The notes beneath the pieces are model-generated. The model did no database searches. It saw only the letters and a program-made list of their open reading frames with translations, and had not been told where the DNA came from. This document shows positions 9,420 through 18,617 of a stretch of 64,000 nt of DNA, in pieces. Origin of the DNA: Pseudarthrobacter sp. AL07 (GTDB taxonomy: Bacteria; Actinomycetota; Actinomycetes; Actinomycetales; Micrococcaceae); contig NZ_JASBRB010000010.1 of assembly GCF_029960665.1 (NCBI RefSeq), forward strand, positions 1 through 64,000, written 5' to 3'. Positions within the stretch are counted from its first letter, which is position 1; each line of letters starts with the position of its first letter. A program made the translations under genes and the position numbers.

Positions 9420-10402
9420 TGACGGCGACCACTGAGGCGGAAGCCCCGACGCCGCCGGTCCGGCCACAGACTGCCATCGACCTCGCCATCACCGGGTATC
9501 TGCAACATATGGGCGTGGAACGCGGCCTGGCCGCCAACACGCTCTCCGCCTACCGCCGTGACCTGGCGCGGTACTCCCGCTATGTGACCTCGGAAGGGTG
9601 CCACAGCCCCGGCCAGATCACCCGCCATCACGTGACGGGGTTCGTCATGGCACTCAACGACGGATCCGACGGCGGCACAGCCCTGGGCGTCAGGTCTGCG
9701 GCCAGGACCGTGGTGGCGGTCCGGGGACTCCACAAGTTCTGGGCCCTGGAGGGCATCACCACGGCGGACCCCGCCAGCGACGTCCACCCCCCGATGCCGG
9801 GCAAGCGGCTACCCAAGGCCATCAGCGTTGACGAAGTCACCCGGATCCTCGAAGCCGCGGGCACGGACACCGCAACAGGGCTCAGGGACCGTGCCTTGCT
9901 CGAATTTCTCTATTCCACCGGCGCGAGGATCAGCGAGGCCGTGGGCCTGGACGTTGACGACATTGCCCTGCAGGACGCCGAAGCCGGGCCGGCCGTGGTC
10001 CGCCTGTTCGGCAAGGGCTCCAAGGAACGGCTGGTGCCGCTGGGATCCTATGGGGCGCGGGCCGTGGATGCGTACCTGGTCCGCGGACGTCCGCTGCTGG
10101 CGGCGAAGGGCAAGGGAACACCCGCCCTGTTCCTGAACGCCCGCGGCGGAAGGATCAGCCGGCAAAGCGCCTGGACCATATTGAAGGCCGCCGCGGACAA
10201 AGCCAACGTCACCAAGGATGTTTCCCCGCACACACTGCGGCACTCCTTCGCGACGCATCTGCTCGAGGGTGGCGCCGATGTCCGTGTGGTTCAGGAACTG
10301 CTGGGGCACGCCTCGGTCACCACAACGCAGGTCTACACCCTGGTTACGGTTGACACACTGAGGGAAATCTACGCGTCAGCCCACCCCCGGGCGCTGGGCT
10401 GA
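9419..10402 (+). CDS. xerD: Tyrosine recombinase XerD
   Basis: 327 aa. Site-specific recombinase that resolves chromosome dimers at dif. The N-terminal SAM-like core-binding domain covers about 15-110 ([20 protein letters not shown]). The catalytic domain carries the R-H-R-H-Y set in [24 protein letters not shown] and [13 protein letters not shown]. The ATG at 9419 shares an A with the TGA of the upstream gene; the ORF also opens at GTG 9392 inside that gene, which is less likely. The location in a core operon and the lack of att-like repeats argue against a phage integrase. Confidence 0.92.
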   Translation: MTATTEAEAPTPPVRPQTAIDLAITGYLQHMGVERGLAANTLSAYRRDLARYSRYVTSEGCHSPGQITRHHVTGFVMALNDGSDGGTALGVRSAARTVVAVRGLHKFWALEGITTADPASDVHPPMPGKRLPKAISVDEVTRILEAAGTDTATGLRDRALLEFLYSTGARISEAVGLDVDDIALQDAEAGPAVVRLFGKGSKERLVPLGSYGARAVDAYLVRGRPLLAAKGKGTPALFLNARGGRISRQSAWTILKAAADKANVTKDVSPHTLRHSFATHLLEGGADVRVVQELLGHASVTTTQVYTLVTVDTLREIYASAHPRALG

Positions 10403-10433
10403 CACCCGGCGGCCAGGCTATAGGGTTGGTGGC

Positions 10434-10919
10434 ATGACGTTCACCCCTGTCACGCTGTGCTTCCTCACCCGTGAGTCCGCCGGTGTGCCACAGGTCCTGC
10501 TTGGCCTGAAGAAGACCGGCTTCGGCCGCGGCAAGGTGGTGGGGCTCGGCGGGCATGTTGAGCCGGGGGAGACGGATGAAGAGGCTGCCTGCCGCGAAGT
10601 CCACGAGGAAGCCGGCATTGTGGTCCGGCAGGAGGATCTGCGCGACGCCGGTGTGGTGGCCTTCGATTTCCCGTTCCGCCCGGAATGGAACATGAGCACC
10701 CGGCTCTTTGTCGCCGCGCGTTGGACCGGGCAGCCGGCCGAAAGTGCCGAGATCCGGCCGGAATGGTTCGACGTCGGCGCCTTGCCGGTTGACCGGATGT
10801 GGCAGGACGCAGCGCACTGGCTGCCGCTGGTCCTTGGCGGCTCCAGGCTGCGCCTCACCATAGTCCTGAATCCGGACAACGAAACCGTCCGGGAAGTGCT
10901 GGACTCCTCGAGCCGCTGA
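10434..10919 (+). CDS. MutT/MTH1-like Nudix hydrolase (8-oxo-dGTP type)
   Basis: 161 aa. Contains a perfect Nudix box, GHVEPGETDEEAACREVHEE then AG, beginning near residue 37. The flanking VLLGLKKTGFGRGKVVGLGG and the late PEWNMSTRLFVA/PAESAEIRPEWF pattern resemble the MTH1 subgroup that removes oxidised purine nucleotides. There is no Shine-Dalgarno of note; TATAGG at 10419-10424 lies 9 nt before the ATG, so transcription may begin just ahead of the start codon. A strong hairpin terminator follows. Confidence 0.85.
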   Translation: MTFTPVTLCFLTRESAGVPQVLLGLKKTGFGRGKVVGLGGHVEPGETDEEAACREVHEEAGIVVRQEDLRDAGVVAFDFPFRPEWNMSTRLFVAARWTGQPAESAEIRPEWFDVGALPVDRMWQDAAHWLPLVLGGSRLRLTIVLNPDNETVREVLDSSSR

Positions 10920-10980
10920 GTTTTTGTCCACTTACCGCCGTTTTGGGAGCCGGTGGGGAGGATTATCTGGACAAAAACTC
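10918..10980. repeat. 13-bp inverted repeat enclosing the first direct-repeat copy
   Basis: GAGTTTTTGTCCA at 10918-10930 is matched exactly by its reverse complement at 10968-10980. The 37-bp interior contains the first copy of a 24-bp direct repeat (10940-10963). The left arm overlaps the mutT stop codon. Confidence 0.85.
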
Positions 10981-11106
10981 CCAGAACGCACGACGGCGGG
11001 CCGGTCACTTATAAAGGTGACCGGCCCGCCGTCGTGCGTCGGTTGGGCCCACGCCGGCGAGGGACCCGAGCCGAGCTTGCGAGTTTTGGGAGCCGGTGGG
11101 GAGGAT
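10940..11106. repeat. Pair of 24-bp direct repeats flanking the terminator
   Basis: An identical 24-bp sequence beginning GTTTTGGGAGCCGGTGGGGA occurs at 10940-10963 and 11083-11106, 143 bp apart. Both copies are in the same orientation and the perfect hairpin lies between them. The second copy ends at the stop codon of prpC. Together with the inverted repeat this looks like a small intergenic repeat element, possibly non-autonomous. Confidence 0.8.
10986..11039. terminator. Bidirectional terminator hairpin between mutT and prpC
   Basis: Perfect 23-bp stem (10986-11008 with 11017-11039) and an 8-nt loop TTATAAAG. It sits between two convergent genes and can serve both. The stem is longer than typical terminators and is embedded in the repeat island. 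Confidence 0.85.
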
Positions 11107-12245
11107 CAGGGTACGTGCCGTTCTTCCAGTCCGTTGTATTCGCTCAGCGGGCGGATCAGGGAGTTGCTGGCCGCCTGTTCCATAATGTGGGCGGTCCAGC
11201 CGGTGATGCGGCTGGCCACAAACAGGGGAGTGAACGTGGGGGTGTCGAAGCCCATGAGGTGGTAGGTGGGGCCGGCCGGGTAGTCGAGATTCGGTTTGAT
11301 GGCCTTGGCCTCGTCCATGGCCTGCTCGAGGCCGTTGTAGAGTCCCAGCAGTTCGGGCCGGCCGTAGTGGGCGATCATCTTATCCAGCGCGGCCTTCATG
11401 GTGGGGACGCGGGAGTCACCGTGCTTGTAGACGCGGTGGCCGAAGCCCATGACTTTTTTCTTCTGTGCCAGGGCGTCCTCCATCCAGGCCTTGGCCCGGG
11501 TGGCGGCTTCGTCCAGTGATTCCTCGGGCCGGATGCCGATCTCGTCGAAGGTGTGCATCACGGCTTCGTTGGCGCCGCCATGCAGCGGGCCCTTGAGGGC
11601 GCCGATCGCACCGGTCACTGCCGAGTGCAGGTCGGACAGGCTGGAGGTGATGACCCGGGCGGTGAAGGTGGAGGCGTTGAAGGAGTGCTCGGCGTACAGG
11701 ATCATCGAGACGTTGAAGGCGTCCACAACTTCCGGGACCTGGTCTTCGCCGAAAGCCATCCACAGGAAGTTTTCCGAGTAGCCCAGGTCATCGCGGGGCT
11801 CAACGACTTCCTGGCCGCGCCGGCGTCGCTGGTCGTAGGCAACCACGGCGGGCATGGCGGCGAAGAGATCCACGGCCTTGGCCATGTTGGCCTCGGGTGA
11901 GGAGTCTTCGGCCAGAGGGTGCCGGGCGCCCATGACTGAGGCCGCGGTCCGGCAGACATCCATCGGGTGGGCGCTGGTGGGAATTGTGTCGACGATCTGC
12001 TTTACCACGGGATCAAGGGCTCGGCCGGCGCGCTCGCGGGCAGAGAACGCGGAGAGCTCATCGGGGGTGGGCAGTTCGCCGTTCCACAAGAGGAATGCCA
12101 CTTCCTCGAAGCTGCAGTTCGCGGCGAGCTCCTGGACGGGATAGCCGCGGTACAGCAGCGAATTGGTGTCCGGGTTGACCTTCGAAACCGCGGTGTAGTC
12201 CACCACGACGCCGGCCAGGCCCTTCTTGATATCAACAGCTTCCAT
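11106..12245 (-). CDS. prpC: 2-methylcitrate synthase
   Basis: 379 aa. Condenses propionyl-CoA with oxaloacetate. Citrate synthase family residues are visible in LKGPLHGGANEAVM, in FGHRVYKHGDSR and in the C-terminal YNGLEQAMDE region. The length and the prpD-prpB-prpC gene order mark it as the methylcitrate rather than the housekeeping citrate synthase. The start is well set by AGGAGG 6 nt before the ATG. It is the last gene of the operon, 74 nt after prpB. Confidence 0.94.
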   Translation of the reverse strand: MEAVDIKKGLAGVVVDYTAVSKVNPDTNSLLYRGYPVQELAANCSFEEVAFLLWNGELPTPDELSAFSARERAGRALDPVVKQIVDTIPTSAHPMDVCRTAASVMGARHPLAEDSSPEANMAKAVDLFAAMPAVVAYDQRRRRGQEVVEPRDDLGYSENFLWMAFGEDQVPEVVDAFNVSMILYAEHSFNASTFTARVITSSLSDLHSAVTGAIGALKGPLHGGANEAVMHTFDEIGIRPEESLDEAATRAKAWMEDALAQKKKVMGFGHRVYKHGDSRVPTMKAALDKMIAHYGRPELLGLYNGLEQAMDEAKAIKPNLDYPAGPTYHLMGFDTPTFTPLFVASRITGWTAHIMEQAASNSLIRPLSEYNGLEERHVP

Positions 12246-12319
12246 GCTGTCCTCCTTCGTTCATTGGGCAAGCCCGGGTGTGCCGGAATGCTTGCAGTCT
12301 CCTTGGTGGCTCCCGGGTC

Positions 12320-13225
12320 CTAGCGGACGCCGGGAACGTGGAAGTTGAAAACGCCGGTATCGAAGTGGTTGTAGGCCTCGTAGTCCACAAGGTCATATAG
12401 CCGCGCCCGGGTGAGCATGTTCTCCACCTGTGCTTCCTGCGACCCTGTTGCCTTGATCGATTCCAGAGTACGCTCTGCTGCGCCCATGGCAATGCGTAGC
12501 AGCGTGACAGGATAAATGACCATGTTGACGCCGACTCCCTGCAGCTCGTCCACGGTGAACAGGTCGCTCTTGCCGAACTCGGTCATGTTGGCCAGGATGG
12601 GCACGTCCACGGCGTCGCGGATGGCTTGGAACTCGGACAGGTCCTTCATCGCTTCCGGGAAGATGGCGTCCGCACCGGCATCCACGAGGGCCCGTGCCCT
12701 GTCCGTGGCGGCTTCGATCCCGTCCATGGCGCGGATGTCGGTCCGGGCCATGATGAGGAAGTTCGGATCGCGGCGGGCATCAGCCGCGGCGCGGATGCGC
12801 TTGGTGGCCGTGTCCAGGTCCACCACGTTTTTGCCGTCCAGGTGCCCGCAGCGTTTGGGGTTGAACTGGTCTTCGATGTGGCAGCCGGCCAGTCCGGCGT
12901 TCTCCAGTTCCTGGATGCTGCGGGCTACGTTCATGGGCTCGCCGAAGCCGGTGTCCGCGTCCACCAGCGTGGGTAGATCGGTCATGCGGGCGATCTGACC
13001 GGCACGGGTGGCCACCTCGGTGAGGGTGGTCAGCCCGATGTCCGGCAGGCCAAGGTCATTGGCCAGGACCGCACCGGAGACGTAGACGCCGGCGAAGCCC
13101 TTTTCCTCGATCAGCCGCGCCGAGAGCGGGTTGAACGCGCCCGGGAACTGCTGGATGGTGCCGGACGCGAGCATGTCGCGCAGCGCGACCCTCTTCTGTT
13201 CCGGGGTTGTCTTGGAATACAGCAT
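12320..13225 (-). CDS. prpB: 2-methylisocitrate lyase
   Basis: 301 aa. Cleaves 2-methylisocitrate to pyruvate and succinate. The catalytic KRCGH motif (FNPKRCGHLDGK) near residue 125 and the Mg-binding DADTGFGEPMNVAR near 92 identify the isocitrate lyase/PEP mutase superfamily member. The N-terminus (ATG at 13225) has AGGAGA nearby. It sits 33 nt after prpD in the same operon. Confidence 0.94.
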   Translation of the reverse strand: MLYSKTTPEQKRVALRDMLASGTIQQFPGAFNPLSARLIEEKGFAGVYVSGAVLANDLGLPDIGLTTLTEVATRAGQIARMTDLPTLVDADTGFGEPMNVARSIQELENAGLAGCHIEDQFNPKRCGHLDGKNVVDLDTATKRIRAAADARRDPNFLIMARTDIRAMDGIEAATDRARALVDAGADAIFPEAMKDLSEFQAIRDAVDVPILANMTEFGKSDLFTVDELQGVGVNMVIYPVTLLRIAMGAAERTLESIKATGSQEAQVENMLTRARLYDLVDYEAYNHFDTGVFNFHVPGVR

Positions 13226-13258
13226 CTGATTCTCCTGTACGGGGTGGGTAGGCAGAGC

Positions 13259-14779
13259 TTAGAAAAGGCCAGCGGGTGCGTTGCTGAGGTCGATGACGCC
13301 CGGGGCGGCCGTGATGTTCAGCTGGTCCAGTTCGCCCGGGCCCAGGTCCGGGAGGCTTTCGGCGGCGGCGAGGAAACGCTCTATTTCCTCTTCGGCGACC
13401 AGGCCTGCTGCCAGGCTGCGGAACTTGTTGATGTACTGCTGGCGGGCGAACGGGCGGGCGCCGAGCGGGTGGGCGTCGGCTACGGCGATCTGGGCGGTGA
13501 TGACCGTGCCGTCGTTCAGGGTGATCTTCACGGAACCGCCGAAGGCCTTCTCGGCGATGTCCAGGGAGTGGTAGCGGCGGGTCCATTCGGGGTCTTCCGC
13601 GGTGGTGACCTTGTGCCATAGCTCCACGGTGTCGGCGCGGCCGGCACGCTCAGGGCTGTAGGAGTCCGCGTGGTGCCAGGAGCCGTCCTGGAGTGCCACG
13701 GTGAAGATGTACGGAATGGAGTGGTCCAGGGTTTCCCGGCTTGCCGTGGGGCTGTACTTCTGAGGATCGTTGGCACCGGAACCGATTACGTAGTGCGTGT
13801 GGTGGCTGGTCTTGATCAGGACTGAGGCCACGTTGGCCGGGTCGGTGGCCTCCGGGTGCTCAGTGTGCAGCTTGCGGGCGAGGTCGATCCAGGCCTGGGC
13901 CTGGTATTCGGCGGAGTGTTCCTTGGTATACGTGTCCATGATGGCGCGCTTGGCTTCGCCGGCCTCTGGCAGCGGGACCTCGTAGGAGGCGTCCGGACCG
14001 TCCAGCATCCAGGCGATCACACCGTCTTCGCCCTCGTAGATCGGCACGGGGGAAGTCTGGCCGCGCATGGAGCGGTCCACGGCTTCGACGGCCATCTTGC
14101 CTGCAAACGCCGGTGCGTGGGCCTTCCAGGTGGAGATTTCGCCTTTGCGGGACTGGCGGGTGGCAGTGGTGGTGTGCAGAGCCTGGCCCACCGACTGGAA
14201 GATGGTTTCGACGTCGAGTCCCAGGAGTGTGCCGATGCCGGCAGCCGCGGACGGGCCGAGGTGGGCCACATGGTCGATCTTGTGCTGGTGCAGGCAGATC
14301 GCTTTGACGAGATTGACCTGGATCTCATAGCCAGTGGCGATGCCGCGGATCAGGTCTTTCCCGCTGGATCCGACGTGCTGGGCGACGGCGAGAATCGGCG
14401 GGATGTTGTCGCCCGGATGGGAATATTCCGCGGCCAGGAACGTGTCATGGTAATCGAGCTCGCGGACGGCCACGCCGTTCGCCCAGGCTGCCCACTCGGG
14501 GGAGACCCGGTCCGTGATGCCGAAGACGCCGGAGCCCTTGCCGTTGGTGGTCGGTGCGTGGGTCAGCGCCTGGGCCCGGGCAGCGACAATCGGTGCACGG
14601 TTCAGTGAAGCGATGGCCACGGAAGCATTGTCGATGACACGGTTGATAACCATCTCGGTGACCTCGGGCGTGACCTCGACGGCGTCGGCGGCGACGACCG
14701 CGATCTTGTGTGCCAATTGGTCTTCACGGGCGAGGTTTTCTTCGCTTTTGTAGACGCGGACGTGGTTGAGCTTAACCAT
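13259..14779 (-). CDS. prpD: 2-methylcitrate dehydratase
   Basis: 506 aa MmgE/PrpD family protein, converting 2-methylcitrate to 2-methylaconitate or methylisocitrate. Typical segments are [19 protein letters not shown] near residue 130, [20 protein letters not shown], and [21 protein letters not shown] precedes the ATG by 5 nt. It follows the gntR gene by 11 nt, so the regulator is the promoter-proximal cistron. Confidence 0.94.
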   Translation of the reverse strand: MVKLNHVRVYKSEENLAREDQLAHKIAVVAADAVEVTPEVTEMVINRVIDNASVAIASLNRAPIVAARAQALTHAPTTNGKGSGVFGITDRVSPEWAAWANGVAVRELDYHDTFLAAEYSHPGDNIPPILAVAQHVGSSGKDLIRGIATGYEIQVNLVKAICLHQHKIDHVAHLGPSAAAGIGTLLGLDVETIFQSVGQALHTTTATRQSRKGEISTWKAHAPAFAGKMAVEAVDRSMRGQTSPVPIYEGEDGVIAWMLDGPDASYEVPLPEAGEAKRAIMDTYTKEHSAEYQAQAWIDLARKLHTEHPEATDPANVASVLIKTSHHTHYVIGSGANDPQKYSPTASRETLDHSIPYIFTVALQDGSWHHADSYSPERAGRADTVELWHKVTTAEDPEWTRRYHSLDIAEKAFGGSVKITLNDGTVITAQIAVADAHPLGARPFARQQYINKFRSLAAGLVAEEEIERFLAAAESLPDLGPGELDQLNITAAPGVIDLSNAPAGLF

Positions 14780-14790
14780 GGTGCTCCTTC

Positions 14791-15432
14791 TTAGTGCTGT
14801 GGATGGGTAGCTTTGACGTGGGAAAGGCTGCGGTGCAGGTGCAGGGTGGTGGCTGCTTCGGCGAGCCTGGCGTTGCCTGCGGCGATGGCCTCGGCAATGG
14901 CCGCGTGCTCGACGGCGGCCGCGTACAGTCGCGGTGCGTCATCGGCTGCGAGGCGGCGGACCCGGACCAGATGGACCCGCAGGCTGCGCATCGCCTGCGC
15001 GAGGTAGGAGTTTGAGATGGCAGCGTCGATCGCCTCATCCAGCCGGCCCACCAGGGCGTAGTACTCATGGCGGGCAGGATCGGTGTCGCTGATCAGCTCC
15101 TGCGCCCGCAGGAGATCGGCGTGGAGCTTCGCAAAGACAGCGCGCTCGCCGCGTTCGGCAGCGAGGGCAGCAGCCTTGCCCTCCAGGGTTTCGCGGAGCT
15201 CGAACATCTCATCGATGTCCTCCAGCGAGATATCGGTGACGACGACGCCGCGGCCGCCTGCCGCCGTCGTCAGCCCTTCGGCGCTGAGCCGGCTCAGCGC
15301 CTCCCGGACCGGCGTGCGTGAGACGCCCAGGCGCTCTGATTGCTCCACTTCGGCGAGGACCGTTCCGGGCGTCAGACGCCATTCGATAATGTCTTCGCGC
15401 AGCGTTGCATAGGCTTTGTCGCTGGCCCGCAT
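14791..15432 (-). CDS. GntR/FadR-family regulator of the propionate operon
   Basis: 213 aa. The N-terminal winged helix-turn-helix (residues about 1-70) contains [20 protein letters not shown], diagnostic for GntR proteins. The C-terminal part (about 80-200) is an all-helical FCD ligand-binding domain. The start at ATG 15432 is preferred because GGGAGGG lies just upstream; an ATG at 15456 is in frame but has no ribosome site, and the TTG at 15474 lies inside the operator. It is divergent from prpE and first in the prpDBC operon, so it most likely autoregulates and senses a methylcitrate-pathway intermediate (inference). Confidence 0.9.
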   Translation of the reverse strand: MRASDKAYATLREDIIEWRLTPGTVLAEVEQSERLGVSRTPVREALSRLSAEGLTTAAGGRGVVVTDISLEDIDEMFELRETLEGKAAALAAERGERAVFAKLHADLLRAQELISDTDPARHEYYALVGRLDEAIDAAISNSYLAQAMRSLRVHLVRVRRLAADDAPRLYAAAVEHAAIAEAIAAGNARLAEAATTLHLHRSLSHVKATHPQH

Positions 15433-15465
15433 AGTCCCTCCCGTCAATCTGCTCATAGGCCCCAG

Positions 15466-15473
15466 TGTATACA
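15466..15473. promoter_or_regulatory. Operator site 1, TGTATACA, over the gntR-prpDBC promoter
   Basis: Perfect 8-bp palindrome TGTATACA, the class of site bound by FCD-type GntR regulators. On the minus strand its TATACA forms a plausible -10 box for the gntR operon, so occupancy would block that promoter. Confidence 0.7.
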
Positions 15474-15527
15474 AGAATTGTTAAATGGCCCAGCAAAAGC
15501 CGGTTCGTTAGCGGAATGGTCGCGTGT

Positions 15528-15537
15528 ATGTATACAT
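15528..15537. promoter_or_regulatory. Operator site 2, ATGTATACAT, upstream of prpE
   Basis: Perfect 10-bp palindrome containing the same TGTATACA core. The core starts exactly 63 bp from the core of site 1, that is six helical turns, so both sites face the same side of the DNA. It lies 5 bp before the proposed prpE -35. Confidence 0.7.
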
Positions 15538-15542
15538 GGGGC

Positions 15543-15571
15543 TTGTCTGGGAAGGGTTGCCCGCATAGCAT
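15543..15571 (+). promoter_or_regulatory. Candidate prpE promoter
   Basis: TTGTCT (15543-15548), a 17-bp spacer and TAGCAT (15566-15571). Each half is only a fair match to the sigma-70 consensus, but the spacing is ideal and the position suits the prpE start at 15603. Confidence 0.45.
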
Positions 15572-15602
15572 GGTGGCAACACAGCGACGTGAACGGGAGC
15601 CC

Positions 15603-17504
15603 ATGATGGTCAGCGGAAATTACCGGGAAGCATATTCGCGCAGCATCGAACAGAAGGACGCCTTCTGGCTCGAGGCAGCAGGCGGCGTGACCTGGTCCAG
15701 GACTCCGGAGACCGCGCTTGATGGATCGGCCGCCCCGCTGTTCCGCTGGTTTCCCGATGGCATACTCAATACGAGCTACAACGCCCTGGACCGCCACGTT
15801 GAGGCCGGCCGCGGGGACCAGGCTGCCCTCATCTACGACTCCGCGATGCTGGGGATCAAGCGCACGTACAGTTACGCCGAACTGACGGACCTAGTGGCGC
15901 GGTTCGCGGGTGTGCTGCGCTCGCAGGGGGTCCACAAGGGGGACAGGGTGGTCATTTACATGCCCATGATTCCCGAGGCCGCCATTGCAATGCTGGCGAC
16001 GGCGCGGCTCGGAGCCGTGCATTCGGTGGTCTTCGGCGGGTTCGCGCCCAGAGAACTCGCCGCCCGCATCACGGATGCCGGTCCGGCCGCGATTGTGACG
16101 GCATCGGGAGGGATTGAGCCCTCACGAAGGGTGGAGTATCTTCCGGCGGTCGCTGAAGCGCTCGAGCTTGCCGGTGCCGGGCAGACGCCCGTCATCGTCA
16201 AGGGCCGGGAAGGCTTTGTGCACCACGCCTCCGAGTATCCGGACTGGCTGGACTGGGACCTGTGCATTGAGGCTGCCGCCCCTGCGGCAGCAGTGGACGT
16301 CGCAGCAACCGACCCCCTCTACATCCTCTACACCTCGGGCACCACCGGCACGCCGAAGGGCGTCGTGCGGGACAACGGCGGCCATGCTGTCGCGCTCAGC
16401 TGGACCATGGCAAACATCTACGACGTCGGTCCGGGTGACGTGATGTGGACCGCGTCCGACGTCGGCTGGGTGGTGGGGCATTCCTATATTGTTTATGGCC
16501 CACTGCTGGCCGGTGCCACCACGGTCCTCTATGAGGGCAAGCCGGTCGGGACCCCTGATGCGGGAGCGTTCTGGCGCGTCGTGCAGGACCACAAGGTCAA
16601 CGTCCTGTTCACTGCTCCCACTGCCCTCCGCGCGATCCGTAAGGCAGACCCACATGCTGCGGAACTGGCCCACTACGACATTGAAACCCTGCGATCGCTG
16701 TTTGCCGCCGGCGAGCGGCTGGACACGGACACCTACCGCTGGGCAGGTGAGGTCCTGGGTGTTCCGGTGGTGGATCACTGGTGGCAGACCGAAACTGGCT
16801 GGGCCATCTGCGCCAACCCGCGCGGGCTGGAGGACCTTCCCTTCAAGCCCGGGTCACCGACAGTGCCCATGCCCGGCTTCGAACTGAAGATTGTGGACGG
16901 CTCCGGAGCTGCGGTGCAGCCGGGGGAGGAGGGCAACATTGTCCTCCAGCTTCCCTTGCCTCCCGGCACCCTGACCACCCTCTGGCAGAACGACGACCGT
17001 TATGTGTCCTCGTACCTTGCGGCCTTTGAAGGCAGCTACGCCACAGGTGACAGCGGCTACCGGGATGCCGACGGCTACGTCTTTGTGATGGGCCGGACCG
17101 ACGACATCATCAACGTGGCGGGCCACCGGCTGTCCACCGGCGCGATTGAGCAGGTCATTGCCAGCCACCCCGCCGTCGCAGAATGTGCCGTGATCGGTGT
17201 GGCAGATCCCCTCAAGGGTCAGCGCGCCAGCGGCTACGTGGTACTCAAGGCAGGCGTGACCGCCAACGGCAACGAGGTGGTCCGCGAGCTGATCGCCCTT
17301 GTCAGGAAGGACATCGGGCCGGTGGCCGACTTCAAGCACGCCGCGGTGGTCGAAGCACTCCCCAAGACCAGGTCAGGGAAGATCCTGCGCAAGACCATGC
17401 GCCAGATTGCCGACGGCGACGAGTACATTGTGCCCTCAACGATTGAGGATCCGGAGGTGATCGGGCAGTTGCTGGGCGTGCTCCGGCCGGAAAGCGCCGT
17501 TTAG
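15603..17504 (+). CDS. prpE: Propionyl-CoA synthetase (acetyl-CoA synthetase-like)
   Basis: 633 aa. Activates propionate to propionyl-CoA through an acyl-adenylate. The P-loop-like YTSGTTGTPKG lies near residue 243, the acyl-pocket WWQTETGW near 390, YATGDSGYRDADGYVFVMGR near 475, and the catalytic lysine in PKTRSGKILRKTMRQ near 593. Sequence texture (TYSYAEL, GDRVVIYMPMIPEA, SGGIEPSRRVEYLP) is PrpE rather than Acs. The ORF is open further upstream to 15465 but would run through operator 2; ATG 15603 is the sensible start, with ATG 15606 equally possible. It is divergent from gntR-prpDBC, completing the pathway from propionate. Confidence 0.9.
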   Translation: MMVSGNYREAYSRSIEQKDAFWLEAAGGVTWSRTPETALDGSAAPLFRWFPDGILNTSYNALDRHVEAGRGDQAALIYDSAMLGIKRTYSYAELTDLVARFAGVLRSQGVHKGDRVVIYMPMIPEAAIAMLATARLGAVHSVVFGGFAPRELAARITDAGPAAIVTASGGIEPSRRVEYLPAVAEALELAGAGQTPVIVKGREGFVHHASEYPDWLDWDLCIEAAAPAAAVDVAATDPLYILYTSGTTGTPKGVVRDNGGHAVALSWTMANIYDVGPGDVMWTASDVGWVVGHSYIVYGPLLAGATTVLYEGKPVGTPDAGAFWRVVQDHKVNVLFTAPTALRAIRKADPHAAELAHYDIETLRSLFAAGERLDTDTYRWAGEVLGVPVVDHWWQTETGWAICANPRGLEDLPFKPGSPTVPMPGFELKIVDGSGAAVQPGEEGNIVLQLPLPPGTLTTLWQNDDRYVSSYLAAFEGSYATGDSGYRDADGYVFVMGRTDDIINVAGHRLSTGAIEQVIASHPAVAECAVIGVADPLKGQRASGYVVLKAGVTANGNEVVRELIALVRKDIGPVADFKHAAVVEALPKTRSGKILRKTMRQIADGDEYIVPSTIEDPEVIGQLLGVLRPESAV

Positions 17505-17559
17505 CACCCGCGGTAGTAGCCCCGGACGCCAGGAAGGCTTGACTGACGAAGGAGTTCCA

Positions 17560-18585
17560 ATGCCACAGGCTTTGACCTCACGGTTCCTGTTCGGTCCGGG
17601 ACCGAGCAATTGCTACCCGGAAGTGACCGCCGCGTTGGCGCATCCGGTGATTGGGCACCTGGATCCCGTCTTCATTGAACGGCTCGACAACACCTGCGAG
17701 GGCCTCCGCACGGTCTGGGGGACTCGGAATGCCCGCACTCTGCCCTTGAGCGTCACCGGTTCCGGTGGCATGGAAGCGGCTTTGTGAACACCGTGGATGA
17801 CGGTGACGTGGCAGTGATCCCCGTCAACGGTCTCTTCGGTGAACGCATGTGTGAGGTGGCCCGCCGCTGCGGCGCGACTGTGGTGCGTGTTGACCACGAA
17901 TAGGGTACGCCCATCGACGTCGAGCGCGTTCTGACCGTTCACCCACAGCCGAAGGTGATTGCGGCAGTCCACGCCGAAACGTCAACGGGCGTCCATCGGC
18001 GGGGCTGGAGTTGCACGCCGATGACTGGGGAATCGACGTCGGCTATGGCGGCACCCAGAAATGCCTTGGTCTGCCGCAGGGACTCTCGCCCTTCACAATG
18101 TCGGGCAGGGCCTTCTAGCGAAGAATCAAGGATCCCTCCTCTTACCTGGACGTCGGCCTGCTGGGCGGTTACGCCGGGGCCGCCACTGGCAGCGGACGAA
18201 CGTACCATCACACGCCACCGGTGACTATGCTCGCCGGCTTGGAGGCGGGGTTGCAAAGAATTCTGGCCGAGGGACTGGACACGGTCCAGGCACGCCACCG
18301 CGCGGCAGGGGCCGCGTTGCAGGCGGGGCTCCAGGAGATGGGACTTGAGCTGTTCGCGGCCGAGGGCCACCGGCTGCCCAGCCTTACCACTGTAAAGGTC
18401 TGGACGGCGTCGACTCCGCGGCCGTACGCCATTATCTTCTGGAGCATTTCAGCATCGAGATTGGCTCAGGGGCGGGCAAGTACGCTTCCAGCATCTGACG
18501 GAACGGCCTGATGGGCCCCCACGCAAACGCCGCGTCGGTGACCCTGGTGCTGGGGCCTCTGAAGGAAGCCATCTTCGCTGCCTAG
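17560..18585 (+). pseudogene. Decayed class V aminotransferase (alanine/serine-glyoxylate type)
   Basis: Intact ribosome site (GAAGGAG) and start, then RFLFGPGPSNCYPEVTAALA and SVTGSGGMEAAL, which are typical of alanine-glyoxylate/serine-pyruvate aminotransferases. The frame is lost near 17785 by an apparent one-base loss. The next frame continues NTVDDGDVAVIPVNGLFGER to a TAG at 17901-17903. Later fragments include DVGYGGTQKCLGLPQGLSP, with the PLP lysine, and a further stop at 18117-18119. Fragments then continue to TLVLGPLKEAIFAA, ending at 18585. Multiple independent lesions over the whole length mean it is dead rather than a sequencing slip. The fragments together would give a protein of near-normal length (about 340 aa). 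Confidence 0.85.
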
Positions 18586-18617
18586 CCGCGGGCTCCAGGG
18601 AAAACATGCCTGTAGTA

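Noticed and set aside
9419..10402. Phage or island integrase with attachment sites
   Set aside because: The recombinase is in a core operon with pyrG, has XerD-like sequence, and no att-type repeats or cargo genes are present.
15466..15537. Insertion-sequence terminal repeats
   Set aside because: The TGTATACA copies are short palindromes without a transposase between them; a divergent promoter operator explains them better.
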